The notes: a model not told the origin generated them from the letters alone. A stretch of DNA of 45,832 nt from Mesostigma viride (GCA_009746045.1 RPFO01001950.1:1-45832); one strand, 5' to 3'. Shown: positions 17,214 to 25,987, counted from the first letter of the stretch. Numbers and translations: made by a program.

Positions 17214-18370
17214 AGGTACTGGGTGAGGTATTCATTCCTATCCTTGGACAGGACACTGCTTTTTGTGTCTTGGAGGGCTATCAAGGACCTGCTCTTCTGG
17301 GGCAGAATTTCCTATGCCAGGATGGGGTAGTGATCACGTCCTCTCTCCTGACTAAGGAAGGGGCTGGTCAGGTCCCACTGATTAATTTCAGGACCACTCA
17401 CCTATCACGTGCAGTAACCAGGTCGGTTAAGCGTGTGCAAGTGTGCCAGGGGCAGGAGCCCTTGGTTGATGACCTCATACTGCCAGCTGCTAGTCATCCA
17501 AGCAGTTTGGGCATTGGTCCTCACTCACTTGCTGGACACAGCCCTATCAACTACCAAGGCCTGGTGAAGCTCATGTCCTCTCCCATTATGTGTCCCCAGG
17601 TCACACTGGGTCTGATTAAATCTGGGGAGGACTGGATCTCCAAGAAATGCGTGGAACCTGTCAATGACCTGCCTCCTGCACGACGTCTACTCAAGCTCAA
17701 GTTTGTCATCAAGATGAAGGAGGTGGACGGGGTCAAGGTACCACATGTCAGGCCAGTGCTGAATGAGTTCAAGGGTACTGGTGAGTGCACTGCTGAGGAG
17801 TTGTATACCCCTGGCATGCTGCATGATACTTGGAGGCTGCTGCTGTGTGTCTTTCTAGGCCTTCTCAACAAGGGCTTGGACTATGGCTCAGTGGTGATAG
17901 ACTTCAAGAGGGCATTTCTGGAGGGTGATGCAGATGTGGCACAGGAAAAGTGGGAGGGCAAGACGCCTTTCTATGTTAGGGTGCCTGCTGTATGGAAAAG
18001 GGACATCCACACGGAGTTCCTTAAAATCCTCAAGGGCCTGGAGGGCCTGAGGTCAAGTCCAATAATCTGGAGGGAGACTCTCAACCGTTTCCTGAAGGAG
18101 CATTGCAACTTGAAGGTCTCTCCTGTAGACCCCTGTCTGTTTCTGGGGCAATGGGAAGGCCTGCCAGTGTATGCTTCGCTGCACGGGGATGACCTACATC
18201 TGATAGCTCCCACGTCGTGGCTTAAGGAGCTGATCTCCATCATTAAGTCCAAGTTTCCTCTGGGTAGGGAGCAATGGCAGGTGGAGAATGAGCCTCTGCT
18301 GTTTGTGGGCATGGAGGCCACACTGGTGAAGAAGGGGGGAGTGGCGTATGCTGCTGGTGGGGGGCAATGA
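17159..18370 (+). CDS. pol: Copia-type reverse transcriptase region of pol
   Basis: About 403 codons. An N-terminal segment with ALLGQNFLCQDGVVI resembles the ILG-x-D/N-F-L end of retropepsins, so a protease may sit between integrase and reverse transcriptase, but the catalytic DTG was not found. The reverse transcriptase core carries VVIDFKRAFLEGD, LKGLEGLRSSPIIW (the LYGLKQ-like region) and LHGDDLHLI, where the usual Y-x-DD is H-GDD. The order integrase before reverse transcriptase is that of Ty1/Copia. It ends at a TGA (18368-18370), and the same frame is open afterwards into RNase H. Confidence 0.8.
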   Translation: MSEPSYQFVSDFSGGVHVKVLGEVFIPILGQDTAFCVLEGYQGPALLGQNFLCQDGVVITSSLLTKEGAGQVPLINFRTTHLSRAVTRSVKRVQVCQGQEPLVDDLILPAASHPSSLGIGPHSLAGHSPINYQGLVKLMSSPIMCPQVTLGLIKSGEDWISKKCVEPVNDLPPARRLLKLKFVIKMKEVDGVKVPHVRPVLNEFKGTGECTAEELYTPGMLHDTWRLLLCVFLGLLNKGLDYGSVVIDFKRAFLEGDADVAQEKWEGKTPFYVRVPAVWKRDIHTEFLKILKGLEGLRSSPIIWRETLNRFLKEHCNLKVSPVDPCLFLGQWEGLPVYASLHGDDLHLIAPTSWLKELISIIKSKFPLGREQWQVENEPLLFVGMEATLVKKGGVAYAAGGGQ

Positions 18371-19090
18371 TATCAAGAGACCCTCATTAGCAAGCTTCCT
18401 CCAACCATCACACAGGCACTGTGTCCCATGGTGAGGGGCATGGTTGCTTGGGTGGCAGGCATTTCCAGGCCAGACCTTATGGTCATAGCCAGGTTGCCTG
18501 ATGACATGCTGGTGGAGCTAGGGTCTGCCAAGGTGGCTGATCAGGTCAGGGCTTCATCTGGCATTCTGTTGTCTGCAGTGGATTTATCACAACCCATTTG
18601 CATGGAGCTGTATGTGGATAGCTCAATGGACAGCAGGCAGGTCTCCAAGGTCAGGGGCAGGGCTGCAGGGCTCTTTGTGCTCAGACAGGAAGGCCTGGGG
18701 AGTTTGGTGAGCTGGTTTAGTCGCCTGCACAAACGGGTGGCTGTCAGCAGTGATGTGGCAGAATGCAGGGCTATTTGTGAAGGCATTCACACAAGCCTTT
18801 ATCTGAAGGAGTTGCTTCATCAGATGACTTCTAACACTCCTTGGCCACTTCAGGTTACCACTCTTCTAAAAACAGACTCCATGGGGATGGTGCAGTTTGT
18901 GCACAGGCAGATGGCCAGAAGTAGGGACTTGGATTATCTCCTTCTTAAGGAGTTGTCCTCCTTGGCCAATATTGAGCATATCCCTGGGGTTGACAATCCT
19001 GCTGATGCTTTGACCAAGCTAGTGCAGAAGGCAGCAGTGCAATACAAGGTTCTTCAGTCTCTGATGGACCCATCTCAGCAAGCTGTCTAA
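18371..19090 (+). CDS. pol: RNase H region of pol after an in-frame TGA
   Basis: The frame continues open from the TGA and includes ATG 18428. YVDSSMDSRQVSKVRGRAAG, VAVSSDVAECRAICEG and VDNPADALTKLV match the Copia RNase H pattern (D...SSxEAEY...ADxLTK). RNase H removes the RNA strand during reverse transcription. Only one stop separates it from the reverse transcriptase, so either the element is recently inactivated or the TGA is read through. Confidence 0.78.
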   Translation, partial: YQETLISKLPPTITQALCPMVRGMVAWVAGISRPDLMVIARLPDDMLVELGSAKVADQVRASSGILLSAVDLSQPICMELYVDSSMDSRQVSKVRGRAAGLFVLRQEGLGSLVSWFSRLHKRVAVSSDVAECRAICEGIHTSLYLKELLHQMTSNTPWPLQVTTLLKTDSMGMVQFVHRQMARSRDLDYLLLKELSSLANIEHIPGVDNPADALTKLVQKAAVQYKVLQSLMDPSQQAV

Positions 19091-20378
19091 GCTGGTGCAT
19101 GGTTATAGGGCATTGGAGAGCAGATTGTGTGGTAGTGTCAGCATTGTGACTGGCATAATACCTGTATTTTAGTCTGTACTAAGGCTCATGGACCATGGTA
19201 CACTCACTCTGATTTTAATCAGGATACAGCCAGGTTTTGGCTGGGGTTCATGCTGTTGACTACACAAGGTTGACAGGTCCATTACAGACCATGTATTCTA
19301 TTTTAAAAGAAATGTATATTTGTACATACTTCTCACAATGGTCTGGGAACCTTTATTCTGGGGTTTATAGGGCGGGGTTCGATTCCCTGGTATTATGTTT
19401 CTACAAGCTGGCCTGTTCAGGTGTTTGCCTGTTCAGACTTCCCTAGTTCCCCAGGGCAGGATTTAATTGTTGCCTATGTGTTTCATTTTGTCATTTGTTT
19501 GCTGTGGCAGTTTACCATCTGGCAAGTAGACGGGCGCCGTAAGACGGGCGCCAATAGACCCCTGTTGAGAGAATGACAGGCAAACTATTGTAATACGCCT
19601 TACTTTGTCAAGTGGTATTTTAATTGTCATGGATTTATTGTACTTATATTGAATATGTACTGGGTTTTATGGGATTAGTATCTGGGATTAATGTAACTCA
19701 CCGCCAGAAGGTCATTGTACTGGAGGCTCTACCGAGGTGATGGGATTAATTCCTGGAGAAGACCTCATAGAATTAACCTGTATGTATTTAATTTTGTGTG
19801 CTTCTAATATCTGGTGGTACTCTGTAATGCCACTTCCATAGGTTTTTCTCCATTTCTCATGAAATGGTTTTCCCTGTGGCAGATCTGTTTCTTTTCCAGT
19901 TCCTTAAAAGAAAGGGCTGGGGGAATGGCAATGGCCATTAAAGACATCTGTTCAAGCTTCAAGCTGGAGTGAAGGACATTTCAAGCTACTTCAAGGGTCC
20001 CTGGCAGGGGATGTGATCCCTAAAGAAAAGAAGGGATTGGAGTTAACGTAAAGGATTTACGTTAGATGGATAGAGATTGTTACGCTCTTTCCAACGGCAC
20101 CTTGAACGCCTCATTTGGTTAAGGAACGTAAAAGTTATGACGTTTCCTAGGCTGTGCCGACAGTACCCGGCGCGCCACTGTGGGCGCGTACGGACACAGG
20201 ATGTACAAGTGTCACTTTGATAGTCCGCAGGACGTTGACAGGACTTGTACAGGACTTGATGGTCAATTGATAGGTAGGCGTGTAGCGCGCCAGGACCTAT
20301 GAGACAATTGATGCTGACTAGTGTACGGATAGGTCCACAGGACTAGCCGTATGGACAATTGATAGATCTGCGCGCCAA
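19091..20378. other. noncoding 3' tail of the retroelement
   Basis: T-rich DNA with no convincing gene. A purine-rich tract at about 19907-19927 (AAAAGAAAGGGCTGGGGGAA) could be the polypurine primer, though it lies 450 bases before the right direct repeat. A short perfect palindrome, AACGTAAAGGATTTACGTT, lies near 20044-20063. Several CAATTGATA copies occur at 20250-20370. Confidence 0.5.
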
Positions 20379-20656
20379 AGGCGTGCCAGAGTCTGTGTAA
20401 TCAATTGATTGACAGTTCAGCTGTGACAGTGCAGCTGAATACTTGGACGCGTCCCTAGCAAGCTATATGAGTGACTTGGTCACACCGGGACGCTAGTTCT
20501 TGCGTGCACGTTCTCTTGGCACTGCGACCCTGTCGTCTGTGCTGCGTGCAGTCTTGGAAGTGACGTGACTTACGTCTGTGTTTCCTGATTGTTAATAAAG
20601 GCAACTTCCTGCAAGAACCATGGCGGAATTCGTGGCATTCTTACCCTCACAACTCG
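20379..20656 (+). repeat. right LTR-like direct repeat (278 bp)
   Basis: Matches 13182-13459 with one noticed mismatch (GTCGTCTG against GTCGCCTG). Such near-identity indicates recent duplication, as for LTRs made in one round of reverse transcription. It ends at the right target-site duplication. Confidence 0.72.
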
Positions 20657-20661
20657 CCCAG
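20655..20661. repeat. right target-site duplication (CGCCCAG)
   Basis: The second copy of CGCCCAG. GC-rich viral coding DNA resumes here, in the same frame as the gene broken at 12483. Confidence 0.6.
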
Positions 20662-20810
20662 CTTGCGGCCATGCTGCGAGCCGCCACGCCGGCGAGCCGG
20701 GGCCGGAGCCGGCGGACAGCGGCGAAGGCCGGGGCGAAGAGCGTGGGGAAGAGGGTGGCCTCCCGTTCCCGGCCGGGGGGCGGGCGGACAACCCCATCGT
20801 CATCGATTAG
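20662..20810 (+). pseudogene. 3' part of the interrupted viral gene
   Basis: GC-rich sequence directly after the insertion. In the frame of the upstream fragment it reads LAAMLRAATPASRGRSRR and then basic residues, with no stop before the next gene. A neighbouring frame ends sensibly at 20810 with ADNPIVID, so one indel may lie in between. The right direct repeat supplies an ATG at 20620 in frame with this fragment and so creates a chimeric open frame. Confidence 0.5.
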
Positions 20811-20863
20811 ACGCACTCGACCGGGAATTATTTTCGGATACGAGTGTATAAAGCGAGACGAGG

Positions 20864-21781
20864 ATGGGGCTGTATCCGATGGAGAGCATGATCCAGACGC
20901 CGACTCGCCGACTGCCCGAAGAGCAGCGGCGTGTGGAGGAACTCGCGGGCAAGGTGTTCACTCCTTACGAGATGGACAAACTGCACACGTACATCCCGGG
21001 CATCCGGTACGTCATCGAGGAGACAGAACTGTACGGGCGGATCCCCGAGGACGGGGACACCGAAGACAAAGACCCGATGGTCCTCAAACTGCGGGGATTC
21101 GTGGCGGTCATGTACGTGTACGACCTGCTGTGTGCTCTCATGCGGGAACTGGAGCGGAGGGTGAAGTACGCCACTGACTACTCCCTGCGCGAGACGAGCC
21201 AAACCGAGATGTTCAAGCTCCTTAACGCATTGAGGGGGTTCATAGCATATGAATATTCACAAGCAGATCCGAGCCCTTACATGGAGGCTATCCCGTCCAG
21301 CGTCATGAAGGATATCGGCGAAAGCGGGCTTCAATCAATTGACACCGTGCGCGCCCCTCCAGATGCGGACAATTCGCACACTATTCCTGCAAACTCGGCG
21401 GCTTACGTCACGAAGCCGGTAAAGATCCGCGTATTCCCAAACATTCCGGGATCACTTCCCAGGATACCCCAGCTATTGACAGGGGAGCTGGCGGCTGAGG
21501 GCGACCCCTCCCTCCTAATCCGTTTGCTGGCCAGCAGTCAAATAGACATCAGCCTGTTTTCGATCCAACACCGCGACCGCCTTGCAGAGGTGATCAACGT
21601 GCCAGAAGCACACGCCCAACTGATGGACTACGGGTTGATCGATCGCATTCTGAAGGTTGACAGAAAATACTTCCAAGCTGATGATAGGGCGGGAGTCCTG
21701 GCAAGAGCAAGGGCCTTTTTGGGGGGTGGGGGGGTGGTGGTGATGGGGGCTTTCTGTCACGGAGCCTCATCCCCCCTATGA
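20864..21781 (+). CDS. hypothetical protein with a compositional break
   Basis: The ATG at 20864 follows a TGTATAAAG box, and 305 codons are open. Residues 1-120 use GC-rich codons and are helical (EQRRVEELAGKVFTPYEMDK). From about 21220 onward the DNA is markedly lower in G+C and codon bias changes, although the frame stays open to a G-run region at 21720. The end of the frame (Gly/Val-rich) is probably affected by an indel there. The C-terminal part may be inserted or acquired DNA. No family is recognised. Confidence 0.55.
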   Translation: MGLYPMESMIQTPTRRLPEEQRRVEELAGKVFTPYEMDKLHTYIPGIRYVIEETELYGRIPEDGDTEDKDPMVLKLRGFVAVMYVYDLLCALMRELERRVKYATDYSLRETSQTEMFKLLNALRGFIAYEYSQADPSPYMEAIPSSVMKDIGESGLQSIDTVRAPPDADNSHTIPANSAAYVTKPVKIRVFPNIPGSLPRIPQLLTGELAAEGDPSLLIRLLASSQIDISLFSIQHRDRLAEVINVPEAHAQLMDYGLIDRILKVDRKYFQADDRAGVLARARAFLGGGGVVVMGAFCHGASSPL

Positions 21782-21857
21782 TGCCGTGGTACGGACGGGT
21801 CCCTCCTATAATATCCAAATCCGTAACGTCGTCAAGAGACACCTCGTGACGGACGTC

Positions 21858-22303
21858 ATGCGCTTCAGCCGCATGCGGAACGCGCTCCTGAACCGCATCG
21901 ACCAGTGGTGGCGACGCCAGAAGGCGTTCAATATGGTAGACGGGGACTTGACGGATTACGGCGGCGACGCGGCCAAGTTCTACGGCGGGCTGATGACCGC
22001 GGACGCGCTCCTAAGCGGCCACCCCGCGCCCTGCCCCCCGGGGTCCGGGGCCGTCTTCTACGAGTGGAACCCGGCCGAGGGCGCGAGGGGCGGCAAGATG
22101 CCCAAGGTCGTGGACCCGTACATCCGGGACTGGTCGGGGCAGATGGTGCAGAACCCGAACGCGCAGTTCCAGATGTGCTCGGATCAGATGGGCGGGGGGC
22201 GTATGGACCCGTACACCCTGTCGGGAGGCCCGATGGCCCCCCCGCCGCCACCTGGGGGGCCAATGTCCTGTCGCAGGCCTATCAGAAGACGAAGAGGCGC
22301 TAA
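21858..22303 (+). CDS. hypothetical protein, one frameshift
   Basis: From the ATG at 21858 the protein is helical and then Gly/Pro-rich, with EWNPAEGARGGKMPKVVDPY and PMAPPPPPGG. At a six-G run (22254-22259) the frame shifts, and the continuation ends naturally as LSQAYQKTKRR at 22303, giving about 148 residues. The frame may also begin upstream at 21786. A basic tail after a Pro/Gly tract suggests a nucleic-acid or virion-packing role, but that is speculation. A TATA-like stretch lies between this gene and the next. Confidence 0.55.
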
Positions 22304-22349
22304 GGGGGGAGGAATTATATCTCCGGCTAATGTGCACGTGGCGCGGGAG

Positions 22350-22907
22350 ATGGACGAGCAACCCGGAGGACGCGGCGCGGCGTTCGTGACGGAGCTGGAC
22401 GCGCGCAGACGGAGGGCGGACGCGTGGTGGGCGGCTGTGTCCGGCCGCCGGGCGGCACGCGGGACCTTCCCCTTCTCGATATCGTTCAACCGGGCGTACA
22501 TGGAGTCGTGCCCCCTGTTCAAGGGCAAGCAGGCGCTCACCGAGGAGGAGGCGGCGGTGGCTCGGGCAGGGGACGTGCCCCCCGGCTCGTCTCTCGTGCG
22601 ATGGAGCTCGCGGGCCCCGCCGCCGCAGGAGGGGTGGGTTTCGTGCGTTCTGTGCGACGGGCTGATGCCGGCCCGCAAGACGGAGCTGACTTTGTTGACG
22701 CGGGGGGCGTACGCGTTCTACCACGCGGACTGTTTCGCCAGCTCCTTACGGTCGCGCGACGAATCGCGTCTCCCTCCTCCGCCGGAACCGGAGGACGGGG
22801 ACGAGGAGGGCGCGACTCCGGTGTCCTCCGTATCGGTGGGCCGTAGCCGGCCGGCGACCCCTCCGGACGTGTGGGACCTGGACAGACCGGACGGGGCGGA
22901 TTACTGA
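22350..22907 (+). CDS. hypothetical protein with Cys/His zinc-like motif
   Basis: The ATG at 22350 follows an ATTATATCTC box. The 185-residue protein has an Arg-rich N-terminal half and then CVLCDG...YHADCF, a C-x2-C...H-x2-C set that could form half of a treble-clef or RING-like zinc site. The C-terminus is acidic and Pro/Ser-rich. No family is recognised. It lies in a plus-strand series of small genes leading to the packaging ATPase. Confidence 0.6.
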   Translation: MDEQPGGRGAAFVTELDARRRRADAWWAAVSGRRAARGTFPFSISFNRAYMESCPLFKGKQALTEEEAAVARAGDVPPGSSLVRWSSRAPPPQEGWVSCVLCDGLMPARKTELTLLTRGAYAFYHADCFASSLRSRDESRLPPPPEPEDGDEEGATPVSSVSVGRSRPATPPDVWDLDRPDGADY

Positions 22908-22968
22908 TTCGGATCATCGCGTTTAGAATCTAGGTATTTTGTGTGTGCTAGGTACGACATAGCGGAGG

Positions 22969-23482
22969 ATGGAAGACCTGACCGGCCTCGCGCGCCGACT
23001 GCGCTCCAGCTCCGTGCCAGCGCCGCAGGGGCAGGGGGGGATATGGGCGGGGGGGAGGAGCGGCGGGCCTCCCCCCCTCCGGCGCGCTGATGAACCCCCG
23101 ACAGGCTGCGATGTTGGGCGGTGGCGGCCCGGCTTTCCGCAGAGGCGGCGTGTCTCCGGCGGGACCGGCGGCGTTCGGTATGGGCCGCGGCATCTCCCCG
23201 GAGGGGTCCGAGCTGTCCATCCGTGACCGCGGCAGCCCGTCTCCTCTTCCGGCGATGCCCCTCGCGCCCGTTCGCGCGCCGCTCTCCCGCCGTGGCGGCG
23301 GCCTGGTGGTCCCGGCCATCTTCGGCGTGGGCGCGGCGATCGGCACGATCCAGTTCGGGGCGGGCGCGTTCCCTAACCTGTTCAAGGGCCGGGACGGGAA
23401 GGTGGACCGCAACAAGGTGAACCTGGGCGGGCTGGCGGCGGGCGCGCTCGTGTTCCTGATCGCGCGTCACGTGCTGAGTTGA
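22969..23482 (+). CDS. membrane-anchored small protein, one frameshift
   Basis: The start MEDLTGLARRLRSSS at 22969 leads into Gly-rich sequence, where G runs at 23034-23040 and 23049-23055 shift the frame. The continuing frame carries NPRQAAMLGGGG, a Pro/Arg linker and two C-terminal hydrophobic segments (LVVPAIFGVGAAIGTI and LGGLAAGALVFLIARHV). It is probably an inner-membrane or virion protein of about 170 residues. No family is recognised. Confidence 0.6.
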
Positions 23483-23549
23483 GTCAGTCCGGTGGATTGG
23501 ATCGATTCGCTTAGAGGGGGTGGAATAATTTCACGGTCGACTCTGACAC

Positions 23550-24349
23550 ATGGCCGAGCACCGTAACGCGGAGGCCCGGGTGGACACGAACGTGCTCGTG
23601 GACAGCAAGCGGGAGTACGTGGATCAGCTCGAGCGGTCGCTGTCCCAGCCCATGTTCGCGGCGTTCAAGAACATCCTCCAAGACGCGCTGAACGTGTCGG
23701 GGGCGAAGGGCGTGGACTGCATGGAGTGCCTGACGAGGCTGCTGTCGGAGGTGCCCAGCTGGAACGCGGACATCATCGACGAGGAGACGCGGGAGGTGCA
23801 GAAGACGGTGCCGTACCTGAAGGAGCTGCTGAAGGCGTATTTCGTGTGCGCGAGTATGATCCTTGGCAGCATCCGCCGGGGGGGGGCGGCGGCGATCAGA
23901 AGCTGAAGGTTAAGGTGCCCACGTGCGAGCGGTTCGTCCACTCGGTCATGAAGATGATGGCGGCGGACCTGGCGGAGGACATGCCGCATTACGTGTCGCA
24001 GGCCGCGACGGGCGGCATCAAGCTGAACAAGCGGCAGGTGATGAAGAGCGTGTGCGAGTGCGTCAAGAACTCTCTCCACAGCTTCATGCCCATCGACGAC
24101 ATCCTGAAGGACTACATGGACGGGATCATGGGCGGAGAGGAGGCGCCTCCTGCCCGCCGCGAGGTGGAGGAGGAGGAGGAGGAGGAGGAGGAGCGGCCCG
24201 CGAAGACGAGGGGGAAGACGCGCTCGGTCCGCCTCCGCCCCGAGTCCCTGCAGCCGGACCGCCACGCGGCCATGCAGGCGAGGGCGGGCGAGGACTACGG
24301 GTTCGAGGAGGAGGAGGACGTGTACGTGGAGGAGGACGAGGACTTTTGA
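23550..24349 (+). CDS. DUF5764-like conserved giant-virus protein, one frameshift
   Basis: From the ATG at 23550 the protein reads TNVLVDSKREYVDQLERSL, PSWNADIIDEETREVQK and YLKELLKAYFVC, then shifts frame in a nine-G run (23878-23886). It continues with KVKVPTCERFVHSVMKM and ends in a highly acidic tail. The order (stable N-terminal helix, W-N-x-D-II-x-E-T block, YL-x-L block, K-V-P-x-x-E-x-F-H block) matches from memory a family widespread in Mimiviridae and algal viruses and labelled DUF5764, role unknown. Length is about 265 residues. The acidic tail has Glu runs coded by GAG repeats. Confidence 0.72.
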
Positions 24350-24399
24350 CGGGCACGCGGGACAGGAATAATAACGCGTTTATTATTGATGGACGAGTA

Positions 24400-25092
24400 A
24401 TGAAAGTGGTCATATCTCCCGATGGGACCAAAATCCTGACTTCCAAACAGTGCACTTTAGGAGGCATCCGTAGCAGGGGGGCGGGCGGCGTCCGCGTGCG
24501 TCGGTTCCGCGTGGACCCCGCCGCGTTCCGGTACATCCTGAACAGCATGGCCGAGGGGAAGGAGCTGGGGGGCAACTTCCGCGTGGACGCGAGGAGCTCG
24601 GTGCTGAAGAAGGCGGCCGTGACGAACGTGGGGCGGTCGAACGACGTGGACACCCCGCACGGGATCGTGGAGTGGCACACGCACCCGCAGGGGTGCACTC
24701 TGCGCGACTGCTCGCTGCCCAGCCCGAGCGACACGGACGTGGGGGTGTTCCTCGAGGACGCGCTCACGGACAACGTCGCCCATTTGGTGTTCAGCCGGCA
24801 GGGGACGTTCGTGTGCGGCTGCTCCCCCTCGCTGGTCTCGCGCCTGCGCTCGCTGCCCGGCACGGCGGCGGACGCCCTCCGGTCCCGCATCCAGCGCCAG
24901 TTCTCGGACCTGCAGCGGGCGTTCGCGGTGCGCTACCATTCGTCCCGCGACGAGCGCGAGAAGGACTATTGGGAGGCGTGGCACGGGCGCGAGTGGATGC
25001 GTCTGGCGCCGTCGTGCGGGCTGAGCGTGTCGTTCTTCCCGCCGGGTGTGCCGCCGGTTCTGGACATCCACGTCCGGTGCGCGGGGAAGTGA
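24400..25092 (+). CDS. JAMM/MPN-like metalloprotease family protein
   Basis: This 230-residue protein has an intact frame. EWHTHP at residues 91-96 is followed by SLPSPSDTDV at 105-114. This gives the H-x-H...S-x-x-D zinc-binding pattern of JAMM/MPN domains, which cleave ubiquitin-like isopeptide bonds or serve as scaffolds. The gap between the second His and the Ser is about five residues longer than the usual seven. The catalytic Glu would be Glu52 or Glu55. The C-terminal third is helical. It could be an active deubiquitinase-like enzyme or a degenerate relative. Confidence 0.62.
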   Translation: MKVVISPDGTKILTSKQCTLGGIRSRGAGGVRVRRFRVDPAAFRYILNSMAEGKELGGNFRVDARSSVLKKAAVTNVGRSNDVDTPHGIVEWHTHPQGCTLRDCSLPSPSDTDVGVFLEDALTDNVAHLVFSRQGTFVCGCSPSLVSRLRSLPGTAADALRSRIQRQFSDLQRAFAVRYHSSRDEREKDYWEAWHGREWMRLAPSCGLSVSFFPPGVPPVLDIHVRCAGK

Positions 25093-25154
25093 GGGCTGGG
25101 CGGGCAGGTACGTGAGGCTAGGGAGGGCAAAATTTCGTGTCGCGCGTGGGTAAG

Positions 25155-25949
25155 ATGAACGTCAATCTGCGCAAGTTCGATCCCACGCGGATCAAGGACA
25201 ACAGCGTCGTGTGCATCGTTTCCAAGCGCGGCGCGGGGAAGACCACGCTGGCCACGGACCTGATGTACCATAAGCGGCACCTGCCGTCCGGCATCGTGCT
25301 GTCCGGGACCGAGGGTTCGAACCGCCACTGGGGGAAGTACGTCCCCTCTCTGTTCATCTACGACCGCTTCAACCGCGGCGCGCTGAAGGCGGTGATATCC
25401 CGCCAGAAGGCCCGGAGCAGGGGCGGGAAGGGCGTTTTGCCCGCGTTCGTCGTGATGGACGATTGCGTGTACGACCGCGCGGTGATGCGCGACCCGTATA
25501 TCCGCGAGATCGCGCTGAACGGGCGCCATTACAACATCTTCCTGCTATTCATCACCCAGTACACGATGGACGTCACGCCGGACATCCGTTCGAACATCGA
25601 TTACGTGTTCGCGCTCAAGGAGAACATCATCATGAACCGCGAGCGGCTGTACCGCAACTTCTTCGGCGTGATCCCCACGTTCGAGGCGTTCTGCCACATC
25701 CTGAACGAGTGCACGCAGAACTACGAGTGCCTGGTGATCGACCACACGAGCGGGTCGAACAAGCTGGAGGACGTGATCTTCTGGTACAAGGCCGAGGAGC
25801 GGGCGCCGTTCCGCATCGGGTCGTCGTCCTTCTGGAAGTACGGCCAGGCGAACCGGGACCCGGACCGGGAGGAGCAGGCCAGCGACGACGAGGTGCCCTC
25901 CGCGCGGCGCGGGCCGGTCACTCGGGTGGTAAAGCACAACGAGACGTGA
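25155..25949 (+). CDS. A32-type genome packaging ATPase
   Basis: This 264-residue protein has an intact frame. Walker A is SKRGAGKTT (residues 23-31) and Walker B is AFVVMDD (97-103). LLFITQYTMDVTPDIRSNIDYVF is the sensor/arginine region typical of the FtsK/HerA-like viral packaging ATPases. The enzyme drives DNA into the capsid. The ATG at 25155 was chosen because it gives the usual N-terminus (NVNLRKFDP...). The C-terminus is acidic and disordered. It is a core hallmark gene of nucleocytoplasmic large DNA viruses. Confidence 0.93.
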   Translation: MNVNLRKFDPTRIKDNSVVCIVSKRGAGKTTLATDLMYHKRHLPSGIVLSGTEGSNRHWGKYVPSLFIYDRFNRGALKAVISRQKARSRGGKGVLPAFVVMDDCVYDRAVMRDPYIREIALNGRHYNIFLLFITQYTMDVTPDIRSNIDYVFALKENIIMNRERLYRNFFGVIPTFEAFCHILNECTQNYECLVIDHTSGSNKLEDVIFWYKAEERAPFRIGSSSFWKYGQANRDPDREEQASDDEVPSARRGPVTRVVKHNET

Positions 25950-25987
25950 AAAAAAAATATCCTCGCATCCTTCATACATATCGTACC

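Larger units (their letters stand above)
12484..20654. mobile_element. composite insertion of about 8.2 kb inside a viral gene
   Basis: DNA between the CGCCCAG copies differs in composition from its surroundings (lower G+C, T-rich). It contains, in order, a MITE-like unit, a 278-bp direct repeat, an unknown gene, a Copia-type gag-pol, a long noncoding tail and the second 278-bp repeat. The left end begins AGTTATATAC (counting two duplicated bases) and the right end finishes in AACT, a possible four-base inverted terminus. How the parts came together is unresolved. One possibility is an LTR element whose left end carries a later MITE. Confidence 0.7.

Noticed and set aside
19340-19400. tRNA gene in the retroelement tail
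   Set aside because: A five-pair T-arm with GGTTCGATTCC is visible, but the matching acceptor stem and D arm are absent.
19237-19446. 69-codon frame in the retroelement tail
   Set aside because: There is no motif, the composition is that of T-rich noncoding DNA, and it lies in the element's 3' tail.
13187-20651. Standard LTR retrotransposon bounded by TG...CA
   Set aside because: Five bases outside each end (AGGCG and ACTCG) do not match, so the unit is not a simple insertion with its own duplication.
23923-24399. N-terminal extension of the JAMM-like gene
   Set aside because: The in-frame upstream sequence is an Arg/Gly-rich shadow of the DUF5764-like gene on the same strand. The ATG at 24400 follows a clear A/T-rich leader.
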